In this document: positions 37,357-45,780 of the stretch, piece by piece
Layout of the letters: each line of letters begins with the position of its first letter
Position numbering within the stretch: the stretch's first letter is position 1
Assembly: GCF_023631325.1 (NCBI RefSeq)
Contig: NZ_JALQDG010000030.1
Coordinates: 186,001-250,000, forward strand
Reading direction: 5' to 3'
DNA length: 64,000 bases
From: Caballeronia sp. INDeC2
GTDB lineage: Bacteria > Pseudomonadota > Gammaproteobacteria > Burkholderiales > Burkholderiaceae
Program-made: the position numbers and the translations under genes
The notes under the pieces: model-generated
What the model saw: only the letters and a program-made list of their open reading frames with translations
Told to the model about the DNA's origin: nothing
Databases searched by the model: none

Positions 37357-38576
37357 CACGCTCTCCTCAGTTTGAACTTGCTCAGGAACGTGCGTTCGAC
37401 GGCGGCGTGCTGGCCGGTCAGATCGTTGGCGATACGCGCGATGGTCGACATGAAGTTGTTCTGGCCGCGCTCGCGCGGCGCTTCGCCGAGGTTCTCGGCG
37501 GTGGCGAGCGTCTTCGGCTCGAACTGTACTTCGTGTAGCACGGTGCGGCCCACGGCGGTCATGAAGTCGGCCTGCTGCACCTTGCCCGCGGCCGCGGCGT
37601 TCGGATTGTTGAGCACCACGGAAGTCGGCGGATTGTTGTCGCGGTCCTCGATATAGCGCAAAAGGCGGATGCTTTCGCGCGTCGAATGCACGGAGCGGTC
37701 CGCGACGAGATAGACGCGCGACGCGAGATCGAAGGCTTCGGCCGCCAGCGCGCCGTTCGGATCGCCGATATCGAGAATCACGTAGTGGAAGCTGTCGCAC
37801 AGCAGCTCGACCACACGACGCAGCGCGCCCCGCTCGAACTCCTTCACGGCGCCGTAATCGATATCCGCCGACAGCACGAACAGGCGGCTGCCGTTTGCGA
37901 CCAGCGTGCGCTCCACGTATTGCGGATCGAGACGATGCACGTTCTGCAGCACGTCGACGAGACCGTTGTTACTCTGCGTGCCGAGCATGCTGTTGGCCGC
38001 GCCGCCGCACAGCGTCAGGTCGACGTACGCGACGCGCCGGTGCGTGTCTTCGGCCAGATAACGCGCGAGATTGAGCGCGAGCGTCGTCACGCCGACGCCG
38101 CCGCGCGCGCCCGCGAACGCGATGGTCTTGCCCGCGCGCGCGAGCGTGACCGGGCTCACCTTGCCCTCGGACACGTTGACGGTGCGCTTCAGCAATTCGA
38201 CTGTCAGCGGCTTGACGAGATAGTCGCGCACGCCGATCTTGAGCAGGCTGCGGAACAGGCCGACGTCGTTGCGCTCCCCGAGCGCGACGACCTGAACCGA
38301 CGGCTCGCACACTTCGGCCAAGCGTCCCAAGTCGGAAAGCGGCATCACCGAGCCTTCGAGGTCGACGAGCAGAAAGAGCGGCGAACGCTCGATCTTCGAC
38401 AGATGCGCGATGGCATCGTCCATGTTGCCGACGGCGATATGCACGTGCGGCATCGCCTGTTCCAGCACGAAGCTCTTCAACACCTGCTCGGTCTTGCGGT
38501 CGGCCACGAACGCGATGAAATCCGCGATGCGCACGCCCTGCTTGCCCTTGAAAAAACTGATCTCTGTGGTGCTCAT
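37356..38576 (-). CDS. tadZ: TadZ/CpaE-like pilus localisation ATPase
   Basis: A 406-residue protein. Residues 20-140 resemble a receiver domain (LFLLVDLEGSVMPLSDLGRL, then LVKPLTVELLKRTVNV). The rest is a MinD/ParA-type domain with a deviant Walker A, AGARGGVGVTT, in which the two usual lysines are missing, and DPNGALAAEAFDLASRVYLV. TadZ places the Tad machine at its site on the cell; this family often has altered Walker motifs. ATG 38576 follows the CpaD-like gene by 20 bases. Confidence 0.9.
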   Translation of the reverse strand: MSTTEISFFKGKQGVRIADFIAFVADRKTEQVLKSFVLEQAMPHVHIAVGNMDDAIAHLSKIERSPLFLLVDLEGSVMPLSDLGRLAEVCEPSVQVVALGERNDVGLFRSLLKIGVRDYLVKPLTVELLKRTVNVSEGKVSPVTLARAGKTIAFAGARGGVGVTTLALNLARYLAEDTHRRVAYVDLTLCGGAANSMLGTQSNNGLVDVLQNVHRLDPQYVERTLVANGSRLFVLSADIDYGAVKEFERGALRRVVELLCDSFHYVILDIGDPNGALAAEAFDLASRVYLVADRSVHSTRESIRLLRYIEDRDNNPPTSVVLNNPNAAAAGKVQQADFMTAVGRTVLHEVQFEPKTLATAENLGEAPRERGQNNFMSTIARIANDLTGQHAAVERTFLSKFKLRRA

Positions 38577-38596
38577 GATGTCGGTCTGTTTAGGCG

Positions 38597-38983
38597 CTAC
38601 TTCGATTCGCGCGACGAGCTCGTGTCGAGCTGGATCACGCGGCCGTTCTCGTAGCGGCGCATCGCGCTCGCGGCGGTCGCGCCGTCGGCGGGGCCGAGCG
38701 TCTGCGGCGCGACGATATCGGCCGGATGCGCGAGCTGCGCGGCCAGATTCGTGTAGGTTGCGCAGCCCCATTGCATCGACGGGCGATGCAGCCCCCCGTC
38801 GGTCAAAAGCGATCTGCGCGTGAGCGAGTTGCAATCGGGCGGCACGGCGTTCTTGCCGTCGTAGCCGATCACCGAATCGTTCGGCATGTTGCGCGGCGGC
38901 TTGAAACACCCGGAAAGGCCGCACGCGAGCGCGAGCAGCACGACGAGTGTCGGGTAACGGGTCGAACCGGATGAAAGTTTCAT
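38597..38983 (-). CDS. CpaD-like pilus assembly lipoprotein
   Basis: A 128-residue lipoprotein with the lipobox LSGC (Cys26). The body contains PDCNSLTRRSLL and WGCATYTNLAAQLAHPADI, the recognisable CpaD core (GCATxxNLAxQLADPxD), and AMRRYENGRVI near the end. It is shorter than typical CpaD proteins. Position between secretin and TadZ is standard. Confidence 0.85.
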   Translation of the reverse strand: MKLSSGSTRYPTLVVLLALACGLSGCFKPPRNMPNDSVIGYDGKNAVPPDCNSLTRRSLLTDGGLHRPSMQWGCATYTNLAAQLAHPADIVAPQTLGPADGATAASAMRRYENGRVIQLDTSSSRESK

Positions 38984-38993
38984 GACTGGGCGC

Positions 38994-40544
38994 TCAATAG
39001 ACATAGCCCGCCGCGCCGACGAGGCGCGGTTCGGAAGCGGACGGCTGCGTAGCCCCCGCCTTGCGCTGGAAGCTGTACTCGACATCGCTCGAAGGCGAGA
39101 TCAGCGAATCGAGCGGCGAGCGCAGCTTCGCGGAATCGGTCGGCTCGACGAGATACGGCGTCACCATGATGACGAGCTCGGTCTTGTTGTTCTGATAGTT
39201 CGACGACGAGAACAGCTTGCCGAGCACCGGGATCGAGCCGATGCCGGGCACCTGCGAGACGATGTCGGTCGTGTTGCTCTGCAGGAGGCCGCCGATCGCG
39301 AAGCTCTGGCCGCTCGCGAGCTCGACGGTCGTATCGGCGCGGCGCACCGAGAGGCCGGGCACGGTCACGCCGCCCGTCGTCACGCTCGCGGTCGAGTCGA
39401 TCTGGCTCACTTCCGGGCGCACCTTGAGGCTGATGCGGCGCTCGTTGAGTACGGTCGGCGTGAAGTCGAGCTTGACGCCGAACTGCTTGAACTCGACCGA
39501 GATCGCGCCGTTGGTCTGCGAGACCGGAATCGGGAACTCGCCGCCCGCGAGGAAGCTCGCCGTCTGGCCGGACATCGCGACCAGATTCGGCTCCGCGAGC
39601 ACTGTCAGCAGGCCTTCCTGATTGAGTGCGTCGATGAGCGCGCGGATATCGGTGTTGGCCGTCTTGAAGCCGGTCAGGAACGAGAACGCGTTGTTGCTCG
39701 GCAGGTTGATCGGATAGGTCACGCCGCCGCTGCCGTTGGCGATCGGCTGATTCAAGTTCTGAATCGCGCGGCCGCTGAAAATGCCGCCGAGAAAGTTGCC
39801 CGAGGTGCCGAGCGCCTGCCAGTTGATGCCGAGCTGCTGCGTCACGTTGCGGTCCACTTCGGTGATGCGCACGCGCAACTGCACCTGCTGCGGACGATCC
39901 ACCGTCAGGCGGTTGATCAGCACTTCCTTGTCCGCGAGAAACGGCGTCACGGCCTGTACGATGGCGTCGGCATCGGCCGCGTTCGGCACCGCGCCGGAGA
40001 TGAGCAGCGAGCCCTGGCTCGTCGTCGCCTGGACGTTCAGGTTCGGAAAGCGCGCCGCGATCATGTTGCGCACGGCGATCATGTCGCGCGCGACGATCAC
40101 CGTGCGTTGCACGAGCGTCCGGTTGCCCGGGCCCAGCACATAGAGCGACGTCGTGCCGGTCTTCTTGCCGAGCACGAACACGGTTTTCGGCGACGGCACG
40201 TGCACGTCCGCGATCGACGGATCGGCGACGAACACCGACGTGGCATCTTCCGGCAGGCGCAGCATCGTGCCCTTGCCGGCATCGAGCGTGAGCGCGCCCT
40301 GCCCGGCATCGACGCCCGGCGCGACGGCGCCATAAGGCGCCGCAGCCGTGGTTCTGACGAGCGCGGGACCACGCGTGCGGGCCTGCGCGAGCTGGACCGC
40401 CGCGCCGCCCGCTTCTTTCGACGGTTTCGCGGCAACGGCCGGTTGCGCCGCCTGAACGGACCAGGCTAGCAGCACGCCGGCGCAGGCGAGCGCGAGATGC
40501 GCGCCCCGTCTTTCGATGCTGCGGAAGTCCAACTGCGTTCTCAT
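38994..40544 (-). CDS. secretin of the Tad pilus (CpaC/RcpA)
   Basis: A 516-residue outer-membrane secretin with a signal peptide at about residues 18-38. The N-terminal region has a BON-like strand (NLNVQATTSQGSLLISGAVP), then the secretin domain with LAEPNLVAMSGQTASFLAGG, EFPIPVS and the closing VPGIGSIPVLGKLFSS. It forms the pilus exit pore. ATG 40544 has no strong competitor; the preceding in-frame ATG six codons earlier gives a less natural leader. Confidence 0.93.
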   Translation of the reverse strand: MRTQLDFRSIERRGAHLALACAGVLLAWSVQAAQPAVAAKPSKEAGGAAVQLAQARTRGPALVRTTAAAPYGAVAPGVDAGQGALTLDAGKGTMLRLPEDATSVFVADPSIADVHVPSPKTVFVLGKKTGTTSLYVLGPGNRTLVQRTVIVARDMIAVRNMIAARFPNLNVQATTSQGSLLISGAVPNAADADAIVQAVTPFLADKEVLINRLTVDRPQQVQLRVRITEVDRNVTQQLGINWQALGTSGNFLGGIFSGRAIQNLNQPIANGSGGVTYPINLPSNNAFSFLTGFKTANTDIRALIDALNQEGLLTVLAEPNLVAMSGQTASFLAGGEFPIPVSQTNGAISVEFKQFGVKLDFTPTVLNERRISLKVRPEVSQIDSTASVTTGGVTVPGLSVRRADTTVELASGQSFAIGGLLQSNTTDIVSQVPGIGSIPVLGKLFSSSNYQNNKTELVIMVTPYLVEPTDSAKLRSPLDSLISPSSDVEYSFQRKAGATQPSASEPRLVGAAGYVY

Positions 40545-40619
40545 GAGATTCGATCCTGGCACTGACTGCCTTGACTTGATGCTGCTGCGTTGTGCTTCAT
40601 GCGACGGTGCGCCGGATGT

Positions 40620-41573
40620 CTATCGCGCGGGCACGCTCGGCAAGGGCGGCGCATCCGGCGACGCTCCGGCTTGCGCGACCGTCGAACCGGCTTCGCTCTT
40701 TTCCGAACCGCGGTAAATCGTGACGGGGCGCGGGCCCGCCGCCACGTGAACCGGCGCGCTGGCCTGCGGCGTGCGCGAGCGCGGCAGATCGCGCACGGCG
40801 CGGGAAATGTCGCCGGCCCAGATCGGCGCGCGTTGCACGGACGACGACGCCACCGCCGCCGACGCCGACGGATCGCGCGTATCGGTCGCGAAACTGCGCA
40901 GCGCGAGCGACAGCGAACCCAGCCGCGCCGCGACGGCCACGACTTCGCCCATGCGCGGCGTCACTTCGAGCGTCACCGTGCGGGCGCGCGTGATGGCCTC
41001 GGCGACGTCGCCGTTGACCTTCGGGCGCTTGATCTCGGAGCCGACCGCGAGCACGCGCACATGCTCGACCACGGTTTCGCTCGAGACAGCGAGATCCGGC
41101 GAATCGGTTCGGCGTTCCATCTGCTGCGTCAGCAGCAGATCGACGTAATCGCCCGGCTGGATGAGACCGGCGTTGCCGGACACGTCGTCGACCGCCACCG
41201 ACACGGCGCGCATGTCCGGCTTGAGCGTCGCGGCGAGAAAGCCCGGCGAGTTCGGCAGGATCACGTCGGCGGACGTGAGCACCGCGCCGCTCTCGACCGG
41301 ATGGCGCAACAGCGCGCCCTTAACGTCGGTGGCGTTCTGCGCGCCGGAGATGATTGCGTTGGGCGGAATCTGCGAGGCGGGCATCGTCTTCCATGCGAGA
41401 TCTTCGTCGCGCAGCAGCAAGCCTTGAGGTAATTCCGCCGCGCTCACCTGCACCTTCTCGGTGGTGACCACATGTTCGGCCGGGCGCGAAGCACTCGCGA
41501 CCACGACGCGCACGATCAGCGCGATGAGCAAAGCGCCGACCAGAAGCACGGCGAACTTGATGATGTTGGACAT
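40620..41573 (-). CDS. cpaB: CpaB/RcpC-like Flp pilus assembly protein
   Basis: A 317-residue protein with an N-terminal membrane helix (FAVLLVGALLIALIVRVVV) and a SAF-like domain (AAELPQGLLLRDEDLAWKTM, HPVESGAVLTSADVILPNS). The central region includes VSVAVDDVSGNAGLIQPGDYVDLLL. It sits between prepilin peptidase and secretin, the usual position, and is thought to modulate secretin gating. Confidence 0.91.
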   Translation of the reverse strand: MSNIIKFAVLLVGALLIALIVRVVVASASRPAEHVVTTEKVQVSAAELPQGLLLRDEDLAWKTMPASQIPPNAIISGAQNATDVKGALLRHPVESGAVLTSADVILPNSPGFLAATLKPDMRAVSVAVDDVSGNAGLIQPGDYVDLLLTQQMERRTDSPDLAVSSETVVEHVRVLAVGSEIKRPKVNGDVAEAITRARTVTLEVTPRMGEVVAVAARLGSLSLALRSFATDTRDPSASAAVASSSVQRAPIWAGDISRAVRDLPRSRTPQASAPVHVAAGPRPVTIYRGSEKSEAGSTVAQAGASPDAPPLPSVPAR

Positions 41574-41585
41574 GAGCGCGCCGTC

Positions 41586-42128
41586 CTATCGGATCGCAAA
41601 CAAAGGCAAGAGCGCCGGCAGCACGATGACGAGGCCGCCGCCGAGCGCGAGCGCCACGCCGTAGGGAACGCCGCGTGCGCCGGAAAACATCGCGAGCGCG
41701 CGCATCGGCATGAACCGTTGCACGGGATTCATGTGGCGCGTCGCGAGACTGATCAGGGACACGACGGTCCCGATCAACGAAATCAGGGTTAAGGCGGGCA
41801 AGGACAAAGCGAGTCCGGCCCAGAGAAAAATTACGGAGGCGAGCTTTGCGTCGCCTCCGCCCAGCATCTTCGCCGCGAACAACACGGCGCAAACCAGGAA
41901 CACGCCAAGAGCGAGCAGCAGATGAACGATGACATCGTCGACCGGCATGCGGCGGGCGAGCGCATCGACGAAGAAGAGCATCCCGACGACGAGCACGATT
42001 TTGGTCGGCAGGCGTCGGGAGCGCACGTCGATGACCGCGAGCCAGAGCAGCACGCAGAGCACGATCAGGCGAATGGCAAGAGACAGAAGCTGCACGATGG
42101 TCTTGTTTTTGGTGGGCGGGCGGTGCAA
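41586..42128 (-). CDS. tadV: prepilin peptidase (TadV/CpaA, A24 family)
   Basis: A 180-residue polytopic membrane protease with about six helices. The two catalytic aspartates are in LAVIDVRSRRLP (Asp34) and MLGGGDAKLAS (Asp93), the GxGD-type site. It should process Flp and the TadE-like pseudopilins. The start is uncertain: TTG at 42128 has AAGGA too close, and GTG at 42095 has no clear ribosome site. Either keeps all helices. Confidence 0.88.
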   Translation of the reverse strand: MHRPPTKNKTIVQLLSLAIRLIVLCVLLWLAVIDVRSRRLPTKIVLVVGMLFFVDALARRMPVDDVIVHLLLALGVFLVCAVLFAAKMLGGGDAKLASVIFLWAGLALSLPALTLISLIGTVVSLISLATRHMNPVQRFMPMRALAMFSGARGVPYGVALALGGGLVIVLPALLPLFAIR

Positions 42129-42172
42129 TCCTTAACTACGGACAATGAAGTCCGAGCAAGGCGCGCGCGTCA

Positions 42173-42355
42173 TCAGCTCACTTTCTGTGCAGTCGTAACC
42201 TTATCGAACAGGCTGTTGAACATCGAGGTGATGTTGCTGCTGAATGTGGTCGCCATCGCGCCGAGCGCCAGCACGACGATGCCAGCCAGAACCGCATACT
42301 CCATCGCGCTGACACCGCGCTCATCGCGCACGAATGCCTTCATCAGTTTGCGCAT
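42173..42355 (-). CDS. flp: Flp-family type IVb pilin
   Basis: A 60-residue prepilin. The leader is cut after the Gly in RDERG, followed by VSAMEYAVLAGIVVLALGAM, the Flp signature with Glu at +5 and Tyr at +6. ATG 42355 is chosen because AAGGAAAG lies just upstream; a longer TTG start at 42370 would include that ribosome site in the coding region. It is the first gene of the operon and the major pilus subunit. A weak hairpin (CGGAC/GTCCG, 42139-42154) between it and tadV could reduce read-through. Confidence 0.93.
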   Translation of the reverse strand: MRKLMKAFVRDERGVSAMEYAVLAGIVVLALGAMATTFSSNITSMFNSLFDKVTTAQKVS

Positions 42356-42370
42356 TTTTCTTTCCTTCAA

Positions 42371-42778
42371 GGTTTAGGTAGGTGTGGACCCGGCAAAGGG
42401 ATTACCGGGCAAGACACATCCTAGCCATTTCGGGAAGGAATAACTTCGCGAATTAAAGGCCGAAAATGGCCTCTTACCGGGCTTTAGAAACGCCTTGCGC
42501 GCGCCTGTCGGCAGACATTCGAAAAACTTTAGAGGGTGGATTTTTCTTTTTTTGCTTTTGCTTGACCGATCGGACGAGCGCCCAATCGTTCTGCGTGACT
42601 TTACCGGACTCGCGCAAAACGTTTGCGGATGCTTAGGAAAATGCATCCGGAGTGCACAGCGCGTGAAGGCCGCTGCGGAAATCCAAGATTACATTCTATT
42701 GGGCGCTTTTGTCACGCAGTTTGGGAAGCTTGCAAAAAAGTTATCTGTCGCGACTCAATGTTGTCTTGCGATGCAAGC
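42371..42778. promoter_or_regulatory. 408-bp upstream region of the Tad operon
   Basis: AT-richer than its surroundings and gene-free. It should hold the flp promoter. Visible elements are three TTACCGG copies in the same orientation (42402-42408, 42474-42480, 42601-42607; the first two extend to TTACCGGGC) and a hairpin CGGATGC-N10-GCATCCG (42626-42649). It also has a T-rich run at 42539-42560. I could not assign a -35/-10 or sigma-54 site with confidence. Confidence 0.45.
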
Positions 42779-43210
42779 TTAGCTATCGCGATTGTCGTCG
42801 CGTGGAAAGGAAGGCATTTCTATGTCCCTGCTCGCCGAACGCAAATCATCACGCGCCTCCTGCGCAAGCTTTTCATAACGCTTGCGAAAGATCACCAGTT
42901 CCTTTTCATCGAGTTCTTCGAGATCGAGCAGCGCGTTATGCGCCTTGTCGATCGCGCGGATCAGTTCGTCGAGCTTGATCTGCATCGCGGCGGTGTCGCG
43001 GTTCTGCGTGTTCTGGATCAGGAAGACCATGAGGAACGTGACGATGGTCGTCGACGTATTGATGACGAGCTGCCATGTGTCGCTGAAATGAAAGAGCGGC
43101 CCCGACGCGGCCCAGACGATGACGAGCACCACCGCGATGACGAAGGTCGATGCGCGCCCCGCGAGTCGCGCAAGCGCATTCGAGAACTTGAGGAACCAGG
43201 AAGTCTTCAT
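42779..43210 (-). CDS. low-affinity iron permease-like membrane protein
   Basis: A 143-residue protein with two membrane helices: STFVIAVVLVIVWAASGPLF, then LVINTSTTIVTFLMVFLIQ followed by NTQNRDTAAMQIKLDELI, the family hallmark. The charged, helical C-terminal tail is cytoplasmic. The family name comes from yeast Fet4-like sequences; iron transport by bacterial members is not well shown. It is divergent from the DNA glycosylase gene with 60 bases between starts. Confidence 0.85.
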   Translation of the reverse strand: MKTSWFLKFSNALARLAGRASTFVIAVVLVIVWAASGPLFHFSDTWQLVINTSTTIVTFLMVFLIQNTQNRDTAAMQIKLDELIRAIDKAHNALLDLEELDEKELVIFRKRYEKLAQEARDDLRSASRDIEMPSFPRDDNRDS

Positions 43211-43270
43211 TCAGCGTCTCCGGATATTCAGTTTCAATGCGGCGGCACGGCCGCGGCTAGAATACCGCTT

Positions 43271-43843
43271 GTGAACAGGAAGCCCGAACCCATCGATTTC
43301 CATGCGCCGTCCGAGATCGTCGCGCAACGCCTCATCGGCGCGATCGTGACCGTCGACGGCGTCGGCGGCCGCATCGTCGAAACGGAAGCCTACGACCGCG
43401 AAGATCCCGCCTCGCATAGCTTCTCCGGGCCGACGCCGCGCAATGCGGTCATGTTCGGGCCGCCCGCCCATGCCTATGTCTATCGTTCCTACGGCATCCA
43501 CTGGTGCCTGAACTTCGTGTGCCGCGAGACAGGCCACGGCGCCGGCGTGCTGATTCGCGCGATCGAGCCGCTCGTCGGCATCGACGAGATGCGCGAGCGC
43601 CGCGGACTGGAACCGATCAAGCTTCTATGCTCGGGGCCCGGCCGCGCCGCGCAAGCGCTCGGCATCACGCACAGGAACAACGGCATGTCGCTGCTCGAAG
43701 CGCCGTTTCATATCGAGCCGCCCGAGCAAGACTTCCCGATCGTGCACGGACCGCGCATCGGCATTACGAAAGCGATGGACGTGCCCTGGCGCTTCGGGCT
43801 CGCCGGTTCGAAGTTCGTCAGCAAGCCCTTTCCCAAGGCGTGA
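43271..43843 (+). CDS. DNA-3-methyladenine glycosylase (AAG/MPG family)
   Basis: A 190-residue base-excision repair enzyme that removes alkylated purines. Visible motifs are IVETEAYDREDPASHSF (catalytic Glu region), RNAVMFGPPAHAYVYRSYG and GPGRAAQALGI. It starts at GTG 43271; the family N-terminus fits, but the ribosome site is weak. The longer open frame further upstream crosses the divergent iron-permease gene and is not real. Length is normal for bacterial AAG. Confidence 0.9.
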   Translation: MNRKPEPIDFHAPSEIVAQRLIGAIVTVDGVGGRIVETEAYDREDPASHSFSGPTPRNAVMFGPPAHAYVYRSYGIHWCLNFVCRETGHGAGVLIRAIEPLVGIDEMRERRGLEPIKLLCSGPGRAAQALGITHRNNGMSLLEAPFHIEPPEQDFPIVHGPRIGITKAMDVPWRFGLAGSKFVSKPFPKA

Positions 43844-43847
43844 TGCG

Positions 43848-45038
43848 TCAGTCCGCCGGACGCAGCTTCTTCACTTCATCATCCGATGGCTGCACGCTCG
43901 CGCCGTCGACATAACGGAACGACGTCATCACGCCCTTGCCGTCCTTCTGGCCCGTCACGCCGACATACGCGCCCATCGTCGATTGATTGTCCTGCTTGCG
44001 ATACGTGATCGGACCGAACGGCGTATCGACGGGCAAGCCCTTGAATGCGGCGGCGAGCTTGTCCGCATCGGGCGAGCCGGCTTTCTTCAGGCCGTTGGCG
44101 ATCGACATCATCGCCGTATAACCGACGACCGAGCCCAGGCGCGGATAGTCGTGATACTTCGCCTCGTAGGCGGCGACGAACTTCTTGTTCTCCGGTGTAT
44201 CGATCGAATACCACGGATAACCCGTGACGATCCAGCCGACCGGCGCTTCCTTGCCGAGCGGATCGAGGTAATCCGGCTCGCCCGTCAAGAGCGACACGAC
44301 CGCGCGATCCTTGAAGAGCCCGCGCGTGTTGCCCTCGCGCACGAACTTGCCCAGGTCCGCGCTGAACAGCACGTTGAAGATGGCGTCGGGCTTCGCGTCG
44401 GCGAGCGCCTGCGTGACCGCGCCCGCATCGACGTTGCCGAGCGGCGTGGCCTGCTCCGCGACGAATTCGACATCCGGTTGCGCCGCCTTCAGCAAACGCT
44501 TGAACGTGGCCACCGCCGACTGGCCGTACTCGTAATTCGGATAGACGAGCGCCCAGCGCTTCTTCTTGAGCTTCGCCGCTTCGGGCACGAGCATCGCGAC
44601 TTGCATGTATGTCGACGGGCGCAGACGATACGTGTACTTGTTGCCGTCCTGCCAGACGATCTTGTCGGTGAGCGGTTCGGCGGCGAGGAAGAAGATGCGC
44701 CTTTGCTTGGCGTAGTCCGCGAGCGCGAGGCCCGTATTCGACAGATAACCGCCGAACAATAACTTCACCTGCTCGCGCGCGACCAGTTCTTGTGCGACGC
44801 GGACGGTATCGCCGGGATTGCCGTTGTCATCGCGCGAAACGACTTCGAGCTTGTTGCCGTTCACGCCGCCCGCCGCGTTGATCTCGTCGAGCGCGAGATT
44901 CCAGCCGTTCTTGTACGGCAGAAGAAACGCAGGCTGTGCCTTGTAGCTATTGATCTCGCCGATCTTGATGGTGTCGGCGTGCGCGGCGAATGCGAGACTC
45001 GCTGCGATGGCGGCGAATGTTAGGCGCGTTGGCGTCAT
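43848..45038 (-). CDS. branched-chain-type ABC transporter substrate-binding protein
   Basis: A 396-residue periplasmic protein with a signal peptide at residues 1-21 (cleaved after AAHA). The mature part begins TIKIGEINSYKAQPAF and continues with NGWNLALDEINAAGGVNG and LLFGGYLSNTGLAL, of the Leu/Ile/Val and amide/urea binding family. ATG 45038 has AGAGAGGA upstream. It is the last gene of the operon, 34 bases after LivF. The adjacent amine-catabolism genes make a polyamine- or amine-derived ligand possible; this is inference. Confidence 0.9.
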   Translation of the reverse strand: MTPTRLTFAAIAASLAFAAHADTIKIGEINSYKAQPAFLLPYKNGWNLALDEINAAGGVNGNKLEVVSRDDNGNPGDTVRVAQELVAREQVKLLFGGYLSNTGLALADYAKQRRIFFLAAEPLTDKIVWQDGNKYTYRLRPSTYMQVAMLVPEAAKLKKKRWALVYPNYEYGQSAVATFKRLLKAAQPDVEFVAEQATPLGNVDAGAVTQALADAKPDAIFNVLFSADLGKFVREGNTRGLFKDRAVVSLLTGEPDYLDPLGKEAPVGWIVTGYPWYSIDTPENKKFVAAYEAKYHDYPRLGSVVGYTAMMSIANGLKKAGSPDADKLAAAFKGLPVDTPFGPITYRKQDNQSTMGAYVGVTGQKDGKGVMTSFRYVDGASVQPSDDEVKKLRPAD

Positions 45039-45072
45039 CGGGTTTCGTCCTCTCTGTTTGGATGTGATTCGT

Positions 45073-45780
45073 TCATACGCCGAGGAATTCGCGGCGCGCG
45101 GCATCGTCGCGTGCGAATGCGTCCATCGCGCCTTCATGGCGTATCTGGCCTTTTTCCAGCACATAGACACGATCGCTGACGAGTTCCGCAAAATGCAGGT
45201 TCTGTTCCGACAAAAGAATCGCGAGCCCTTCGCGCTTCAGTTCGAGAATCATATCGGCCATCTGTTCCACGATGACGGGCGCGACACCCTCCGATGGCTC
45301 GTCGAGCAGCACGAGGCGCGGATTGCCCATCAATGTGCGCGATACGGTAAGCATCTGCTGCTCGCCGCCGCTCATGCGGCTCGCGCGACGGCTGCGCATT
45401 TCGCCGAGATTCGGGAACACGCGAAAGAGCTTGTCTGGCGTCCATAACGGCGCATCGTCGCGCGGCGGCTGCCGGCCCGTATCGAGATTCTCCATCACGG
45501 TGAGGTCGCCGAATACGCGGCGATCTTCCGGCACGTAACCCAACCCCTTGCGTGCGATGCGATACGGCGCCATGCCCGCGATGTTCTCGCCCATGAACGA
45601 CACCGCGCCCGATACGCGCGACAAGAGCCCCATCACGGCTTTCATCGTCGTCGATTTGCCCGCGCCGTTGCGGCCCATCAGCGCGACCACTTCGCCGCGA
45701 CCGACTTCGAAGCCGACGTCGAACAGGATCTGCGCGCGGCCATAGAACGCGTTCAACGCATCGACTTTCAATAGCGTCAT
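45073..45780 (-). CDS. LivF-like ABC transporter ATPase
   Basis: A 235-residue ATPase with Walker A GRNGAGKST at about 36-44, signature SRMSGGEQQM, and Walker B RLVLLDEPSEGVAP, of the LivF subgroup. The C-terminal DRVYVLEKGQIRHEG is typical. Its start overlaps the LivG-like stop (45777-45780). Confidence 0.92.
   Translation of the reverse strand: MTLLKVDALNAFYGRAQILFDVGFEVGRGEVVALMGRNGAGKSTTMKAVMGLLSRVSGAVSFMGENIAGMAPYRIARKGLGYVPEDRRVFGDLTVMENLDTGRQPPRDDAPLWTPDKLFRVFPNLGEMRSRRASRMSGGEQQMLTVSRTLMGNPRLVLLDEPSEGVAPVIVEQMADMILELKREGLAILLSEQNLHFAELVSDRVYVLEKGQIRHEGAMDAFARDDAARREFLGV

Noticed and set aside
38982..40469. 495-codon frame antisense to the secretin gene
   Set aside because: Same artefact: no domain, and the opposite strand encodes a complete secretin.
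42623..43270. long N-terminal extension of the DNA glycosylase
   Set aside because: It crosses the divergent iron-permease gene and lacks family similarity; the GTG at 43271 gives a normal-length enzyme.
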